This document shows positions 22,031-32,780 of a DNA stretch of 64,000 nt, in pieces. The notes under the pieces were generated by a model. The model saw only the letters and a program-made list of their open reading frames with translations, made no database searches and was not told the DNA's origin. A program made the position numbers and the translations under genes. The number at the start of each line of letters is the position of its first letter. Position 1 is the stretch's first letter. This DNA is from Lithospermum erythrorhizon (taxonomy: Eukaryota; Streptophyta; Magnoliopsida; Boraginales; Boraginaceae): contig JADFUC010001627.1 of NCBI GenBank assembly GCA_019722365.1, positions 62,001 through 126,000 of the forward strand, written 5' to 3'.

Positions 22031-23692
22031 ATCAGGCTCGGGTAAATCCATGAATGAATTGTGTCCATTTCGCGAAATGGCCCGCAACCCGCTACGCCGT
22101 GGTAGCGCAAAAATAGACAAATCTAAAATTCAACAATATTTGTCTTCATTCTGAAATGACACATGAGGAGAATGTAAACAAAAAAGTTCTCTAATCTATA
22201 TTGAAACTACCATAGAAAATAATCCAAGATGGATAATCCAAATGGATATAAGGGAAGAAAACAAATCATAAAGGGAGACACAAGCATTAACAACAACACG
22301 GATGGGAAGAAAGAATACGAAAGAGACAATTCAATTAGAAGTCTACTGGAAGCGTTACTTGTTGCTATTAATCTAGTCAACCCAAAGGAATAACACTTGA
22401 TTAATATTGTCACCGATGCATTCATTTCACAGGTATGGGGTAGGGAGTACGGGAGGATCCACAAACTACAACTTTGGAACTCAATTTTGCCAGAAAAGTC
22501 GAAGGAGTCTTTGGAATCATGTGGTTCCCAACTGCAATTGGATGTTTCGCAAACCTCCAAGACGTTTTCGAGAAGAGTCTCAAAGTATGTGGAAGTTCGG
22601 ATAGTGAAAATAGAGCATATGTTAGCTCAACTTTTGGCTTTAATCGAGCATGTGTTTGCTCACCTTATTTTGGCTTGTACTGAATGAAACTTTGTACCTA
22701 TAAAAAAATAACTTATGTGTACGTTGGTATTCTAGAAATTACATATTTCTATTGCGGAGTAATTCAATATTTAGATGTTATACTTATTAAAAGATTCTAG
22801 TGACGTAGATACTCTAAAATTTTCAATTCGGAGTATATTTTTGAATTTTTTTGCTTTACAATGTCATAAAAAGTAAATAAATAAAGTAAAATTATTTCAT
22901 ATCATTAATATTTTGAAGTGTCAATATTAATACTGGAGATTCAAAATAAATAACTTAACAAAAGAACATACAATAAAATTACAGTGTAAGTTAACATTCT
23001 AAATTACTGATGTGACATGAAAATACGGATACAAACCCAGCCTAGACAACCTCCATTTTGAGTCAGAATGTTGTAGAATTCATGAGCAAATTATCGATCA
23101 ATAAACTACATACGAAGAGCTTTCTATAAATATCAAGATCAAGCAAATCGGACTAGTATTGAGAGATATATGAGCCCCAAAAAATAGGGACTTGAGATGA
23201 CAAAACCATCCAAAATAACGAGAGAAGAAAGCTTAATTTTATCCTCTTATCTCACATTGCATACAACATAAAGGAGACCACCCTGTTCACTCTATAAAAA
23301 GGTCTCAACGAACAAGGCATGATCTTGAATCTAAGTTATACATTAACATGCTTATTACATATTACACTAATGTTGGTCGTCAAAGTTTAATCGGGGGTGT
23401 GCCCCTCCTTTATTTTGTAGGTTCTCTTTGGACCGAGCAAGTTCCGGGAAAAGAAGGTGGATCGTCCATAGGTGAACCCCAAGTATAAACATTCATGGCC
23501 TATCATAAGAGACCACACAATTAATGGAGTAATTTTAAAATTCACTTCATCAATTACTACAAAGACAAAAGATTATTATAGTTACCACTAGTCCACTAGT
23601 ACTTTACAATGGTAGTAAATTAAGTTACAGTTACTGAATACTATAACCAACCCAGCCGATATAACCACAACTATAACACCATCTGATTATAA
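22031..23692. other. No recognised gene; palindromes and unassigned open stretches
   Basis: 22065-22080 is a perfect 16-bp palindrome and 22090-22107 a hairpin with a 6-bp stem. Between 22396 and 22690 three overlapping plus-strand open stretches (65-96 codons) exist; the longest begins after TTCATTTCACAG, which resembles a splice acceptor, but I recognise no domain. A TATAAAAAG motif at about 23295 has no associated frame. TTTATT at 23409-23414 (AATAAA on the minus strand) could be a distal poly(A) signal for the acyltransferase. Confidence 0.5.
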
Positions 23693-25135
23693 TTAGCACT
23701 GAGTTACAAATTCCATAAACTCCGGGTCGGACTCTAAGCGAGCCATTGTCTCTGGTGCCAACACCACCTCCAGATCAACGCTTCCGCCCCCTTTTCGGCC
23801 GGGAAAGGCTGAGATCTTACCATCAAATTTATTAGCTTTGCCACTCCTAACTGCCACCGGTCGACCCCAACCGAAATCATTATTGTACATTGGAAACCTG
23901 GGAGAGCTTCCCATTGTGATCATTGCACCATCAAAATTCCCTAATGGAAAGCAACGGGGATCCTGCTCCCAATTGTCAATGTAGCTTCTCACCTTCTTGT
24001 TATCGTGTGCCATTACATTCTTATTTAATTGCTCCGCACACCACCTTAGATCTTTCTTCAACACTTCACCAGCTTGAGCATAAGTCGGAATACTTTGAAT
24101 AGCATTACCAAAGTAATGCGGTTCAAGCTTCGGCTCAAGCCGGTGACGACAATTAACTGCCATCCTAAACGTCGTCATTTTGGTATCACAAAATTTCCTC
24201 GCACGTGTAATTCCTCTCCACAACAAAGCAGAGAGAGATTGAAAAGATGAAATAGAAGCATTTGTCCCATTTCTTGATCTTAACGGCGTTAACTTTCCGT
24301 CCGAAAATCTAAAAGGATCATTACTTTGTTTCCCCATCAACTCAACGACGTCAATATCTCCGTTATCCCCAAAACATTTTTTACCATTCACCTTACCTTT
24401 GAGCTTCAATATTGCCTCCCTACTAAAACTAAAAATCCTCTCATTAATAGGCGCGTGTACATCAAACGCCACCTTCGGTCCACCCTCGGGCACTCTAAGC
24501 ACCACCGGAGAGACCAAAACCGAGTCACGGCTGAAATCCGGGTGCGTAGAGAGCTTCTTCAATCCTCTGTTGATCCCAGAAAAAGTATTGAAAAAGTCCC
24601 AAAATGAAGTCCCATCAGTAACTGCATGATTAACTGAACAACTGATGAAAACTCCGTCAACAAACTCAGTTACTTGAACAGCCAAAATGGGCATAAAATG
24701 CCCTTCATAACTCACTGTCTGATCATAAGCAAAACAACCTTTGACTATTTCGGGTACATGTTTAGATGTGAATATATCAAGAACCGAAACATGGGTATTT
24801 TGTACTACGTGGAGAAAGTCAACTCCAGCATCATTGCATTTAATGTAAATGTATCCATTTGCGTCGGTTACGAGGCGGCCGGAGAGAGGGGGGAAGTGAG
24901 TTAAGGTTGTTGAGAGGCTTTGCTTGAATTGAGTAATGAGTTCTTGGATAGGGAAAGGGGGGAGAGTGAAGAGACAACCTTTTTGAATGTAGTGGCAAGA
25001 AAGCATAGGTAAGTCTGAAACTGATAATTTGAGGTCAGGGGTAGTGGATTTGTGAGAGGGGAAAACAGAGCATTTTGAGAGGAGGGTGAAGGAAGAGGGG
25101 GAAAGGGGGGTAATAATTGTTTCTTGACAAGGCAT
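23693..25135 (-). CDS. BAHD-family acyltransferase
   Basis: 480 codons in one uninterrupted frame, ATG at 25135 and TAA at 23693, no intron; the length fits the family (about 430-490). BAHD enzymes are soluble, mostly cytosolic plant enzymes that transfer acyl groups from acyl-CoA to alcohols or amines in secondary, cuticle or hormone metabolism. Visible motifs: catalytic HxxxD as HAVTD (170-174), SSFQSLSALLWR (297-308 region), YFGN (341-344) and the structural DFGWG (420-424). No signal peptide or membrane segment. The N-terminal LSVSDLPMLSCHYIQKG suggests the branch with Arabidopsis At2g39980/At3g50280-type uncharacterised proteins; this is from memory, so substrate stays unknown. It is the only intact gene here and has no pathway neighbour. 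Confidence 0.95.
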   Translation of the reverse strand: MPCQETIITPLSPSSFTLLSKCSVFPSHKSTTPDLKLSVSDLPMLSCHYIQKGCLFTLPPFPIQELITQFKQSLSTTLTHFPPLSGRLVTDANGYIYIKCNDAGVDFLHVVQNTHVSVLDIFTSKHVPEIVKGCFAYDQTVSYEGHFMPILAVQVTEFVDGVFISCSVNHAVTDGTSFWDFFNTFSGINRGLKKLSTHPDFSRDSVLVSPVVLRVPEGGPKVAFDVHAPINERIFSFSREAILKLKGKVNGKKCFGDNGDIDVVELMGKQSNDPFRFSDGKLTPLRSRNGTNASISSFQSLSALLWRGITRARKFCDTKMTTFRMAVNCRHRLEPKLEPHYFGNAIQSIPTYAQAGEVLKKDLRWCAEQLNKNVMAHDNKKVRSYIDNWEQDPRCFPLGNFDGAMITMGSSPRFPMYNNDFGWGRPVAVRSGKANKFDGKISAFPGRKGGGSVDLEVVLAPETMARLESDPEFMEFVTQC

Positions 25136-25206
25136 TTTGGATAATTGAGAAGGGGAGGTTAATGGAGGAGAGTGAGTATTGATGAGAGTGAATGAGTTTT
25201 GAGGAG

Positions 25207-25214
25207 TATATATA
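25207..25214 (-). promoter_or_regulatory. TATA box of the acyltransferase gene
   Basis: TATATATA lies 72-79 bp upstream of the ATG. With a usual 25-35 bp spacing the transcript would start near 25175-25185, leaving a pyrimidine-rich leader of about 45 nt without an upstream ATG. An ATG at 25247 opens a 70-codon frame but is upstream of the TATA box. Confidence 0.65.
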
Positions 25215-26641
25215 GGAGAGCTGGCGAGAAGGTAGAAATGGGTTCATTGGATTTGAATATTTGATGACTAAAGGTACTTTAGGTGGTTGTCTTTTTGATA
25301 TTGTTTGTTGTTTGATTTCTAAATGGTGAGAGGGATCTCTCTCTAAATATATTGAGTATTTTATTAAGATAATTGTCTATTTGATGCTTAATAATAGAAC
25401 CTGCATTCACAGTTAATTACCCCGAATAGTTATATTAGTTGCATATTTGATCTTGTTTTGGCCTTAAAATATTAAAGAATGTGGGTATTTGTCGACTTCT
25501 GAGGATAAATGCTATTAAATTTGATAATTTGATAATTAATCGTATGATGTAGCTTTTTGAAGAGTTAAATTGTAACTTGATCCCTTTATTTGGAAATAAA
25601 TCGATATTTAACTCATTTTTTTATTTGTGTATGTCTCTCTCTAAACATAATTAGTCTTATTTAGGAAATCGGGGTAGATACTCAACGGGTTGACTGCAAG
25701 GTAAATATATCTTGACGAGGGGTTACTCAAAAGATACGGCTGGCTGTGACTAGTACTATATTAATAATCGTTTGTTTACTCCGGTGAGGAATGTGGAATC
25801 ACAGAAATGTTAAAATTATTGAAAGCTAGTCGCGTTAGTAAAAAGCCAGTCCTGCGGCAGATTCATGGAGGAGGTAAATCGTGAAATCATAGCTTCCAAT
25901 TGGATGGTGTATTGGGCGGATAATATGCGTTAATAAATAAGAAGGGGTATGAATGAGTATAGTGTTCGCTAATGAAGAAGAGTGTATGAAATGAAATTTG
26001 GATATATTTGGTTAATGCGGTGAAAATAATATTTCGTCAATTTGTAAGATTGACATTTGAATTTTAAGCCAATAAATGTGACGTGCGATGCGTATCGTGT
26101 GTCGATTACCAATATTTGAGACATTTTTTATGTTTAATTTCGAAATCATTCAAAACTGTGTAAACTTGCACTCCTTCAAATTTTTTTCTAATTAATGTTT
26201 TTATTTTTTGAAGGTTTACTTTGATAATAAATAACTCTTTAAATATACTATGAAAAATTAGAATAAAATACTTTGATTAATTTTTTGTTTCTTATAAAAT
26301 CACATAAGCAGAATCAGTTTCTTTGTGAATAATATTTATTTTGTTATATAATTTTTTATTTGAAGTATAATTTTATTAGTATATTCATACAATTATTAAA
26401 ATATTATTCTTAATACATATTAAAAAAATAATAATTTTTATAAACTTAAATACTATATGTCAATCAAGTAATAACATTTTTAGGAAGTGTAATTTTAATT
26501 ATTAAGTATTAAAGTGGACAATATTTTTGGATGAATGAAGTATTTTTATTGGAATATGATATGTTTTATTGAAATATGATATGTTTGGATGTTTTCATGA
26601 TCTTATTTCTAAAAAGAATGAAATCTATATAAGAGGAAACA

Positions 26642-26684
<43 letters not shown>

Positions 26685-28940
26685 AATTGTTAAATTAGAA
26701 GAAAAAATAATAATGAAAATGAAAAGAAACATTAATGTGAAGAGGAGGGTAGTGGGTATTTTTTACCCAATGAGAATCCTTGTTTAATGTGAGGAGCACA
26801 AGGACGATAATGAGTATTATTATTAATGTAGGGGAGAGACGATGATTGCATTTTTACGAAGAGTATGAAGAAAGTAATGAGTATATAGGCGTATATGAAG
26901 AGAATTCCCGATGAATCCAGTAAATATTAATTTAGCCGTTTATGTTATGAAAGAATTTGATGATTAATATTAAATACGGATATATATGAAGAAAAGTATG
27001 TTTAATATTAGTTTAATAGGATTATTAGTATTATTTAAATAGTATATCTATTGAAGCGTATATTTAAAGATTGATCGTAAATATACTAGTATCATTCAAT
27101 TATTTGATTTTATGTCGATTAAATTGGTATGATTTAAAAGTATAGTTTAAATTTGTGTGGATCACGTATATATAAAATTCATTATCGCGAGGAAATTAAA
27201 TTAATAATAATAACAAAAATAAAAATATTACAATAGTTATCATTGCATGTTTAATAATGATTTACCATAACAACATCAATCTTATATCTCTTCGGGGCGG
27301 TGGATGGGTTTAAAAAAAAAAATCAATCTTCTATCTGTAGTGGAATACATTATTTTGATTCGTTTACAATAATTGAAAAATAATTTGTTATGGTAAAAGA
27401 AAAGAACATTGAAAGTCATTGTACCTTTTGGAGTTAATAATCTGGAGATATAAAACGTTCGGTTCTCAAACATTCATAATGAATACTTAATAGTAGTTAA
27501 TTCTATTAAAAGCTGAGTTATCAAATTAAGAGGTGAAATTATTAATTAAAAATAATATTTTTGCTTACTTTTAGATTTTTTTAGAGATAATAATGTAATT
27601 TAGTAATTAGTGATGTGAAAAGGGAAGAAACGAAAGAAACACAACCCTTAGTGATTAGTAATAGTAACTTACTTTAATTTTGAGTTCAAATAACTTTTAA
27701 TGTATTATATATTTGTTTGGAAAAAGTATATGACCATAGTATTTTCGACATATTTTCACCCATTAAACATTAATAATTTTTTGATTAATCAAGTTTTGGA
27801 TCAACCACGTCAATTGTAAAGTTTATTAATATTTGACCATGCAAAGTCAAACATGATAATTTTTTAGGGATGGAGGAAGTATGAAATATTAATCACCAAT
27901 AATTTTAATTTAATAACTTTTTATATAATTGGGATTAGAATGCCCTGGAGCTAGATATAAGAGAATTTGACTATCTCTAGTTATAAATTGATACTCTCTC
28001 GTTATTTTATACTTATCATCATAGCCTAAAAATTTTGTTTTTAAATATTTATTATTTGACATTTTCAATGCATATATATAGTCACTATAAAAAACTAATA
28101 TGTCCTATTAAAAGTCAACTTTGGCATTCGTACTATTATTGGGTTTAACTCATTTTTATCATTTTCCACAAATATATTCACTAATTTATTACCTTAAAAC
28201 CATTCTATTGATACTTTTATAACATCATTACAACTATTTTATGTTTTCATTAATCATGGCTCAAATGTAAATGTCTATAAGTTCTGAGTAATTAATAGCG
28301 GAGAGAAAATAATAATGTTTCTTTTGAATCTCAATATATTTTTTACCCAGTTTTATGAAACATACATATCCGTCTCTCCTACTACATTTTTGGTAGCGGT
28401 TGAGGGTAGGTGTCTGACACTCTCTCCTTTTAGCATTTGCAATAAGTATGGCAATGCAACATCATTCACCTAATCATTGTAATAGGTGAAGTCCACAGTA
28501 CACAACGACTTATGTGAAATGTCGGTGCATTAGGTGTTAGTAGCAAAAAGCAATCACTTCCCTCCTATTTGTAACTATTTGTAAAGTGTTCTAGTAAGTT
28601 TAAATGAGGGCAAAAACAGTAATTTCATATCTATTTCACTATAGTTCACATTTAAATTTGGGACAAAATTGTAGTTTCATCTCTATTTCACCATAACTTA
28701 CATTTCAATTTCCTTATAATACAGTACCTACATTTCATTTACGTTCGTACACATAACACCCCAGCCCCCTAAAACAATATGTCATGAAATTGAAAATTTA
28801 AAACTTGACTTCATTTTAAGGAGGAGGGAGTAAAGCTAGGTGATCCTTGTCATATCTTTTTTCATGACATGATTGTTGAAAAATCAATAAAATTACACAC
28901 ACATATGGAGTATTATTGTTGTAAATGTGAAGCCATGAAA
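25215..28940. other. AT-rich intergenic DNA
   Basis: About 3.7 kb with no recognisable gene on either strand. It holds a TAT/ATT microsatellite (26645-26684) and several poly-A/T runs. Weak CTCCCTCC-like ends at about 28555 and 28820 hint at an old MITE but do not pair well. Confidence 0.6.
26645..26684. repeat. (TAT)n microsatellite
   Basis: About 13 uninterrupted TAT units. Confidence 0.95.
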
Positions 28941-29100
28941 TGTTGAAATGTCGAATGTAAAATGAATAGTAATAGGAGTATTTGAATAGTATCGAGGGGT
29001 AATTTTGTAGTATAAATCACTCAGTTGCTCTACATGTCATGTAAAAACTTCGAATAAAGACATATATATCATTTGAGTACTTTGTGAGTTAGTTTGGCTA
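28941..29100 (+). repeat. 5' LTR of Copia-C
   Basis: Starts TGTTGAAATGTCGAATG and matches 35031-35195; the first 52 bp are identical, the rest diverged. It is followed by TTTGATATCAGG (29102-29113), similar to the TGGTATCAGAGC primer-binding site of copia elements. The right border is approximate, and no clean target duplication is visible. Confidence 0.8.
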
Positions 29101-29219
29101 GTTTGATATCAGGTTTTACGACCGCGTTATAAAGCCACGATGCAAATGCTCATAATGCTTCTTACTATTAGGTATATTATATATCTTATCGCTTTTGATA
29201 TTTATTTTGTTATATGTTT

Positions 29220-29520
29220 CTGCTATTATAGATAGCCCGACAATATGTCAAGTATTCTATATTAGGCGGATATTATTATTTTATGTTTTACCACTTGTTA
29301 TAGATAAGCGGTATGTCGAGTGATACCATGTCAGGCGTTGTATTATTTTATGTTTTTGTTATAGATAAGCTGGTATATGTCAAGTATTCTGAGTGAGCCT
29401 ATTATGAATGTGGCTATATGTCCAGAGTATTACATAGTCAGGCGTTATTATTTATTATTGTCGTTATTTCTTTGCTGTTATTATGGAAAAGCTGGCATCC
29501 CGTCAGGTGCTACTGTAATA
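29220..29520 (+). repeat. Degenerate 60-75 bp tandem repeats in the Copia-C leader
   Basis: Units begin near 29226, 29297, 29358 and, more diverged, 29406 and 29477. Shared core: TTATAGATAAGC...TATGTC(A/G)AGT...GTCAGGCG followed by TTATTATTTTATGTTTT. They lie between the primer-binding site and gag. Confidence 0.75.
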
Positions 29521-30219
29521 AGCATGGTTATTTTTGAGGTGGAGGTTAAAATCTCCATATGAGTGGAATATTTACTTATAACCCAATGGAGGTATAAACA
29601 CACGACATTTTATTATCAACTATTGTGTCGCTTATTTTATTTGTTATTGGCGCCAGATTATTTGTTTATAATCATATATTATTATACATTATCATATGTG
29701 TTCATTTATCGATATGATCATGCATTATGTGCGTTAACGACTAAATCATATTTTAACACACTTAAAATATTTTCCTTCCCGTTTTCTAACGGTAATGAGC
29801 AGTGAAAATTAATATTTTTTCTATCCTCAAGCGATTGCATTAAGCGGTAATAAAAGCGGTAACAATAACGGACACTTCTCAAAATTTCACCCTATAAATG
29901 CCGTTTCCACTTTCGCGTTTCTAAACATGCTCTCAAAGTATTTCATAAGCGATTCCATGATGGAAAAATATTTTCTGATGTTTGTCCTTATAATGGCACT
30001 CTCTGCTTGCATGGGTTTTATTAAAATTGAAGAGAGATAGAGTGAGGAATGACAACATTTTGGTAATTAGTATTTTACCATTTCTAATCTTTAGCTTGGA
30101 TTGTTTATTGTTGTTTCGATAGAGATTTCCATGAAGAGTGAAACGTGGTATTTAGCAGTGAATAAGATTATGTATTCTGAGAATGTAATATTTAATAAAA
30201 TGTCATTTTAGAGTATTGA

Positions 30220-31400
30220 TTGCGTTTGTTTTGTGATTTAGATACAATGTCCAACTATATAAGCTCAACTTACATTCCTCCCCAAACCTCAGAAAGGAGA
30301 CAACTACATGTCTTGGGCAAACAAAGTTATGAATATCTCTAGATGTAGGGGCTTGAAAAAATTCTACTTTGGAATAGATAATGCAAACCGAAATGATTGG
30401 AAGAAAGAAAAAAGCGAGAGAAGAACTTTGCATGAAAAATCTAAAGCCATAAGACTAATGATGGATCATCTTGATGATGCTCTCTGATTAGAATATCACG
30501 AGATGTAGAGGATCCTAAGTTCTTATAGGGAAGAACTCGAAGATTTGGATACCGAGGAAGTTCTTTTGCTGCAATGATCGATGAATGGAACAAGGCGGGT
30601 TCCAGAGACTTTAAAGTGTTTATTGATTACAACTTCTGCCTTATTTAAATTTGTCATGATTGATATTAATATTAGAGGTAGCTTGGCGAAGGGAAAAATT
30701 AGAAAAAACATTTTCAACGTTCATGCATCAGAATATTGTTGCAAACATTGATATGATAGAGAATATAAAAAATATTCGAGGTGGTGTACCATGATGGCGA
30801 AAGAATAATGAAGTCTTGCTGAAATCATCGATTCGCCCAGCTGGGACAATGGCATTTTCAGTAAATCAGCGACTTTTAAGGAGTCGTGTGGTTATGATTC
30901 GGTCGAGAGGTCGGCCAGGTAGTGGTCGTGTGGTAATTTTAGGTAATTCGAGGTCGTGGGCGTGGTTTAAATGGTATAGTAGACCTACGAAGTACCCAAA
31001 TCGACCAAGAAAAGGGTAAGAAGAAAATCCAAGAAGTTCATTGAAAATAATAATATTTGTGTTATAGATGCGGAAAGAAGGTCGTTGGTCTGGTGTAGAG
31101 GCAGCAGAACATCTTTGTAAAAAGATATAAAGCATACATGAAGAAAGAAATGGAAAAGAAAGGAAGTCAATTTTAATGAACATGAACACGAGATGACTCA
31201 CGTATATCTTGAGGCCTTGAGACTTCGGTGATGGAACAAATGAAATGAACTTGAACTAGTGATATGATGAACTACTTTATGTTTGAATAATGTGTGATGA
31301 ATAATCTGCATTAATACGTATTATGTGTGACTTTAATATGTAATGTTGCTTTTATATCTATGAAATAATAATGTTGATTATATATTTGTGTTAATTTACT
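30220..31400 (+). pseudogene. Copia-C gag remnant
   Basis: Readable pieces: NYMSWANKVMN and RCRGLKKF (30303-30360), corresponding to the N-terminal gag motif LTG.NY..W....; MMDHLDDAL (30460); FSTFMHQNIVANI (30706) for the FSTFH.SN...QQ motif; NNEVLLKSSIRPAGT (30808); an Arg/Gly-rich section (30895-30990); and the zinc knuckle starting CYRCGKK (31060), whose His and last Cys are lost. Frames change between pieces. Confidence 0.75.
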
Positions 31401-31419
31401 CTCTCTTAAGTCTTATATA

Positions 31420-32780
31420 AATTACATGTCAAAGGAAACGCTTGTAAACTGTTGGAGACATTTCGTCCAGACGGTGGAGCGACCGCGATCCTCAGAAGAA
31501 GACATATTTGCGACGTCAATCCTACAAGCGATAATTAATACAATTTCGAGGGTCCTGCGAGACTTGATTGAAGGATCGGGTAATGCCGTGTTTATATTAC
31601 CAAATGGAACAAAATTTGGCTCATATTATTGACATTCTCCCAAAGTCAAAACTTATTAAGTTTTAATGACATATATCGTCAAGGTATGATCTTTGAAACA
31701 ATAAGCGAAGGTAATATAAAATACATACGTATTGCTTCTAGTGTTTTGGGAAAAGAAAGAAAATATTAGAGAAACTACCAAAATTACATACGGGTTACTT
31801 TACACTTATATTCTTGAAGAATTGAATGTAACTTGAAGTGACAAAGAGATCTAGCTTGTATTCTTGTGGCATGATGGTTTTGCAGGTCATCAGCTCCCAC
31901 AATGATGAAAAATAGTGAAAGTACACATGGTCATCCCTTGAAGGTTTAAAGATTAATAACGAGAACATGTGAAGCTTGTTCTCTAGGAAAATTAATAACT
32001 AGGCATGCATGACCTGACTTCACCACGGAATCACACGCATTTCTTGAAGAATTCAAGGGTGATATATGGCAGGCAATGTCAAATCAGCCATACGGACCAT
32101 TTAGGTATTTATGGTATTAATTGATGCGTCAGTAGATGGTCACGTGTTTGTTTATTGTCGAGTAGAGAATATGGCATTTGCAAGATTTAACTTTTCAAAT
32201 GAAAATAAATTAAGAGCACAATTTCTGATTATACTATAAAAGAAAGTTAAAACTTGATGACAATCTTTGGTGATTTACATCGAATCATTTAGTAATTATT
32301 GCATGTCAATTGAAATTCTTGTTGTATCCACATTCCTCATGTACATACACAAAATGGTTTAGCAGTCATTGAATTAACGTCCTTGATATATTGCTAGACA
32401 AATTTGATAATGAGAACAAAATTACCGGTTACTATATGGGGTCATGTTTACATCTTTGCCGTCATTATTAATACGTTTAAGACCAAGTGCTAATCATAAA
32501 CACTCCATCAGCACAATTGGTCGAGAACAGGATATTTCAATCCAAAGATTTTTGAGTTTGTGCGGGTTTATGTACCAATAGCTCCTTGCGAAAGAACCAA
32601 AGATGGGTCTCAGAAGAAGGAAGGTTGGGCATATGTAGCAGGGGTATGGTGGCCTCTATTATTAGATATCTTGAACATGATGTTTTTTTCAAGCAAGGTT
32701 TGCTGATTGTCATTTTAGCCGAGGGCAGTTTCCTCGCCACAGGGAGAAAACTTGATCGAGAAAGGAACATAATGTGGTAT
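31420..32780 (+). pseudogene. Copia-C protease-like and integrase remnant
   Basis: At 31426-31632 an open stretch ends TISRVLRDLIEGSGNAVFI and LPNGTKFG, matching the region behind the copia protease site. SSVLGKKR (31737) and LYTYILEE (31805) belong to the pre-integrase segment; THGHPLKV and CEACS-like pieces (31925-31985) to the zinc-binding part. The core is poorly preserved. The C-terminal part returns at 32555-32780: RVYVPIAPCERTK, the RLGI-like segment and SIIRYLEHDVFF, equivalent to the GYDSPSIIRYLEP.TGD.F motif. Confidence 0.75.

Noticed and set aside
23280..23480. Small terminal-repeat element or SINE around TATAAAAAGG
   Set aside because: No matching second repeat and no Pol III boxes; left as unassigned.
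24326..24904. Plus-strand ORFs of 76-93 codons
   Set aside because: Antisense shadows of the acyltransferase coding sequence.
25035..25247. 70-codon minus-strand ORF upstream of and overlapping the acyltransferase start
   Set aside because: Its ATG lies upstream of the TATA box, and it overlaps the acyltransferase in another frame; not part of the expected transcript.
28551..28835. MITE with CTCCCTCC-like ends
   Set aside because: The ends pair only over a few bases and the left side lacks the TA duplication.
29377..29805. Two consecutive plus-strand ORFs of 61 and 80 codons
   Set aside because: They lie in the repeat-rich leader of Copia-C, with low-complexity translation rich in Tyr and Leu and no domain.
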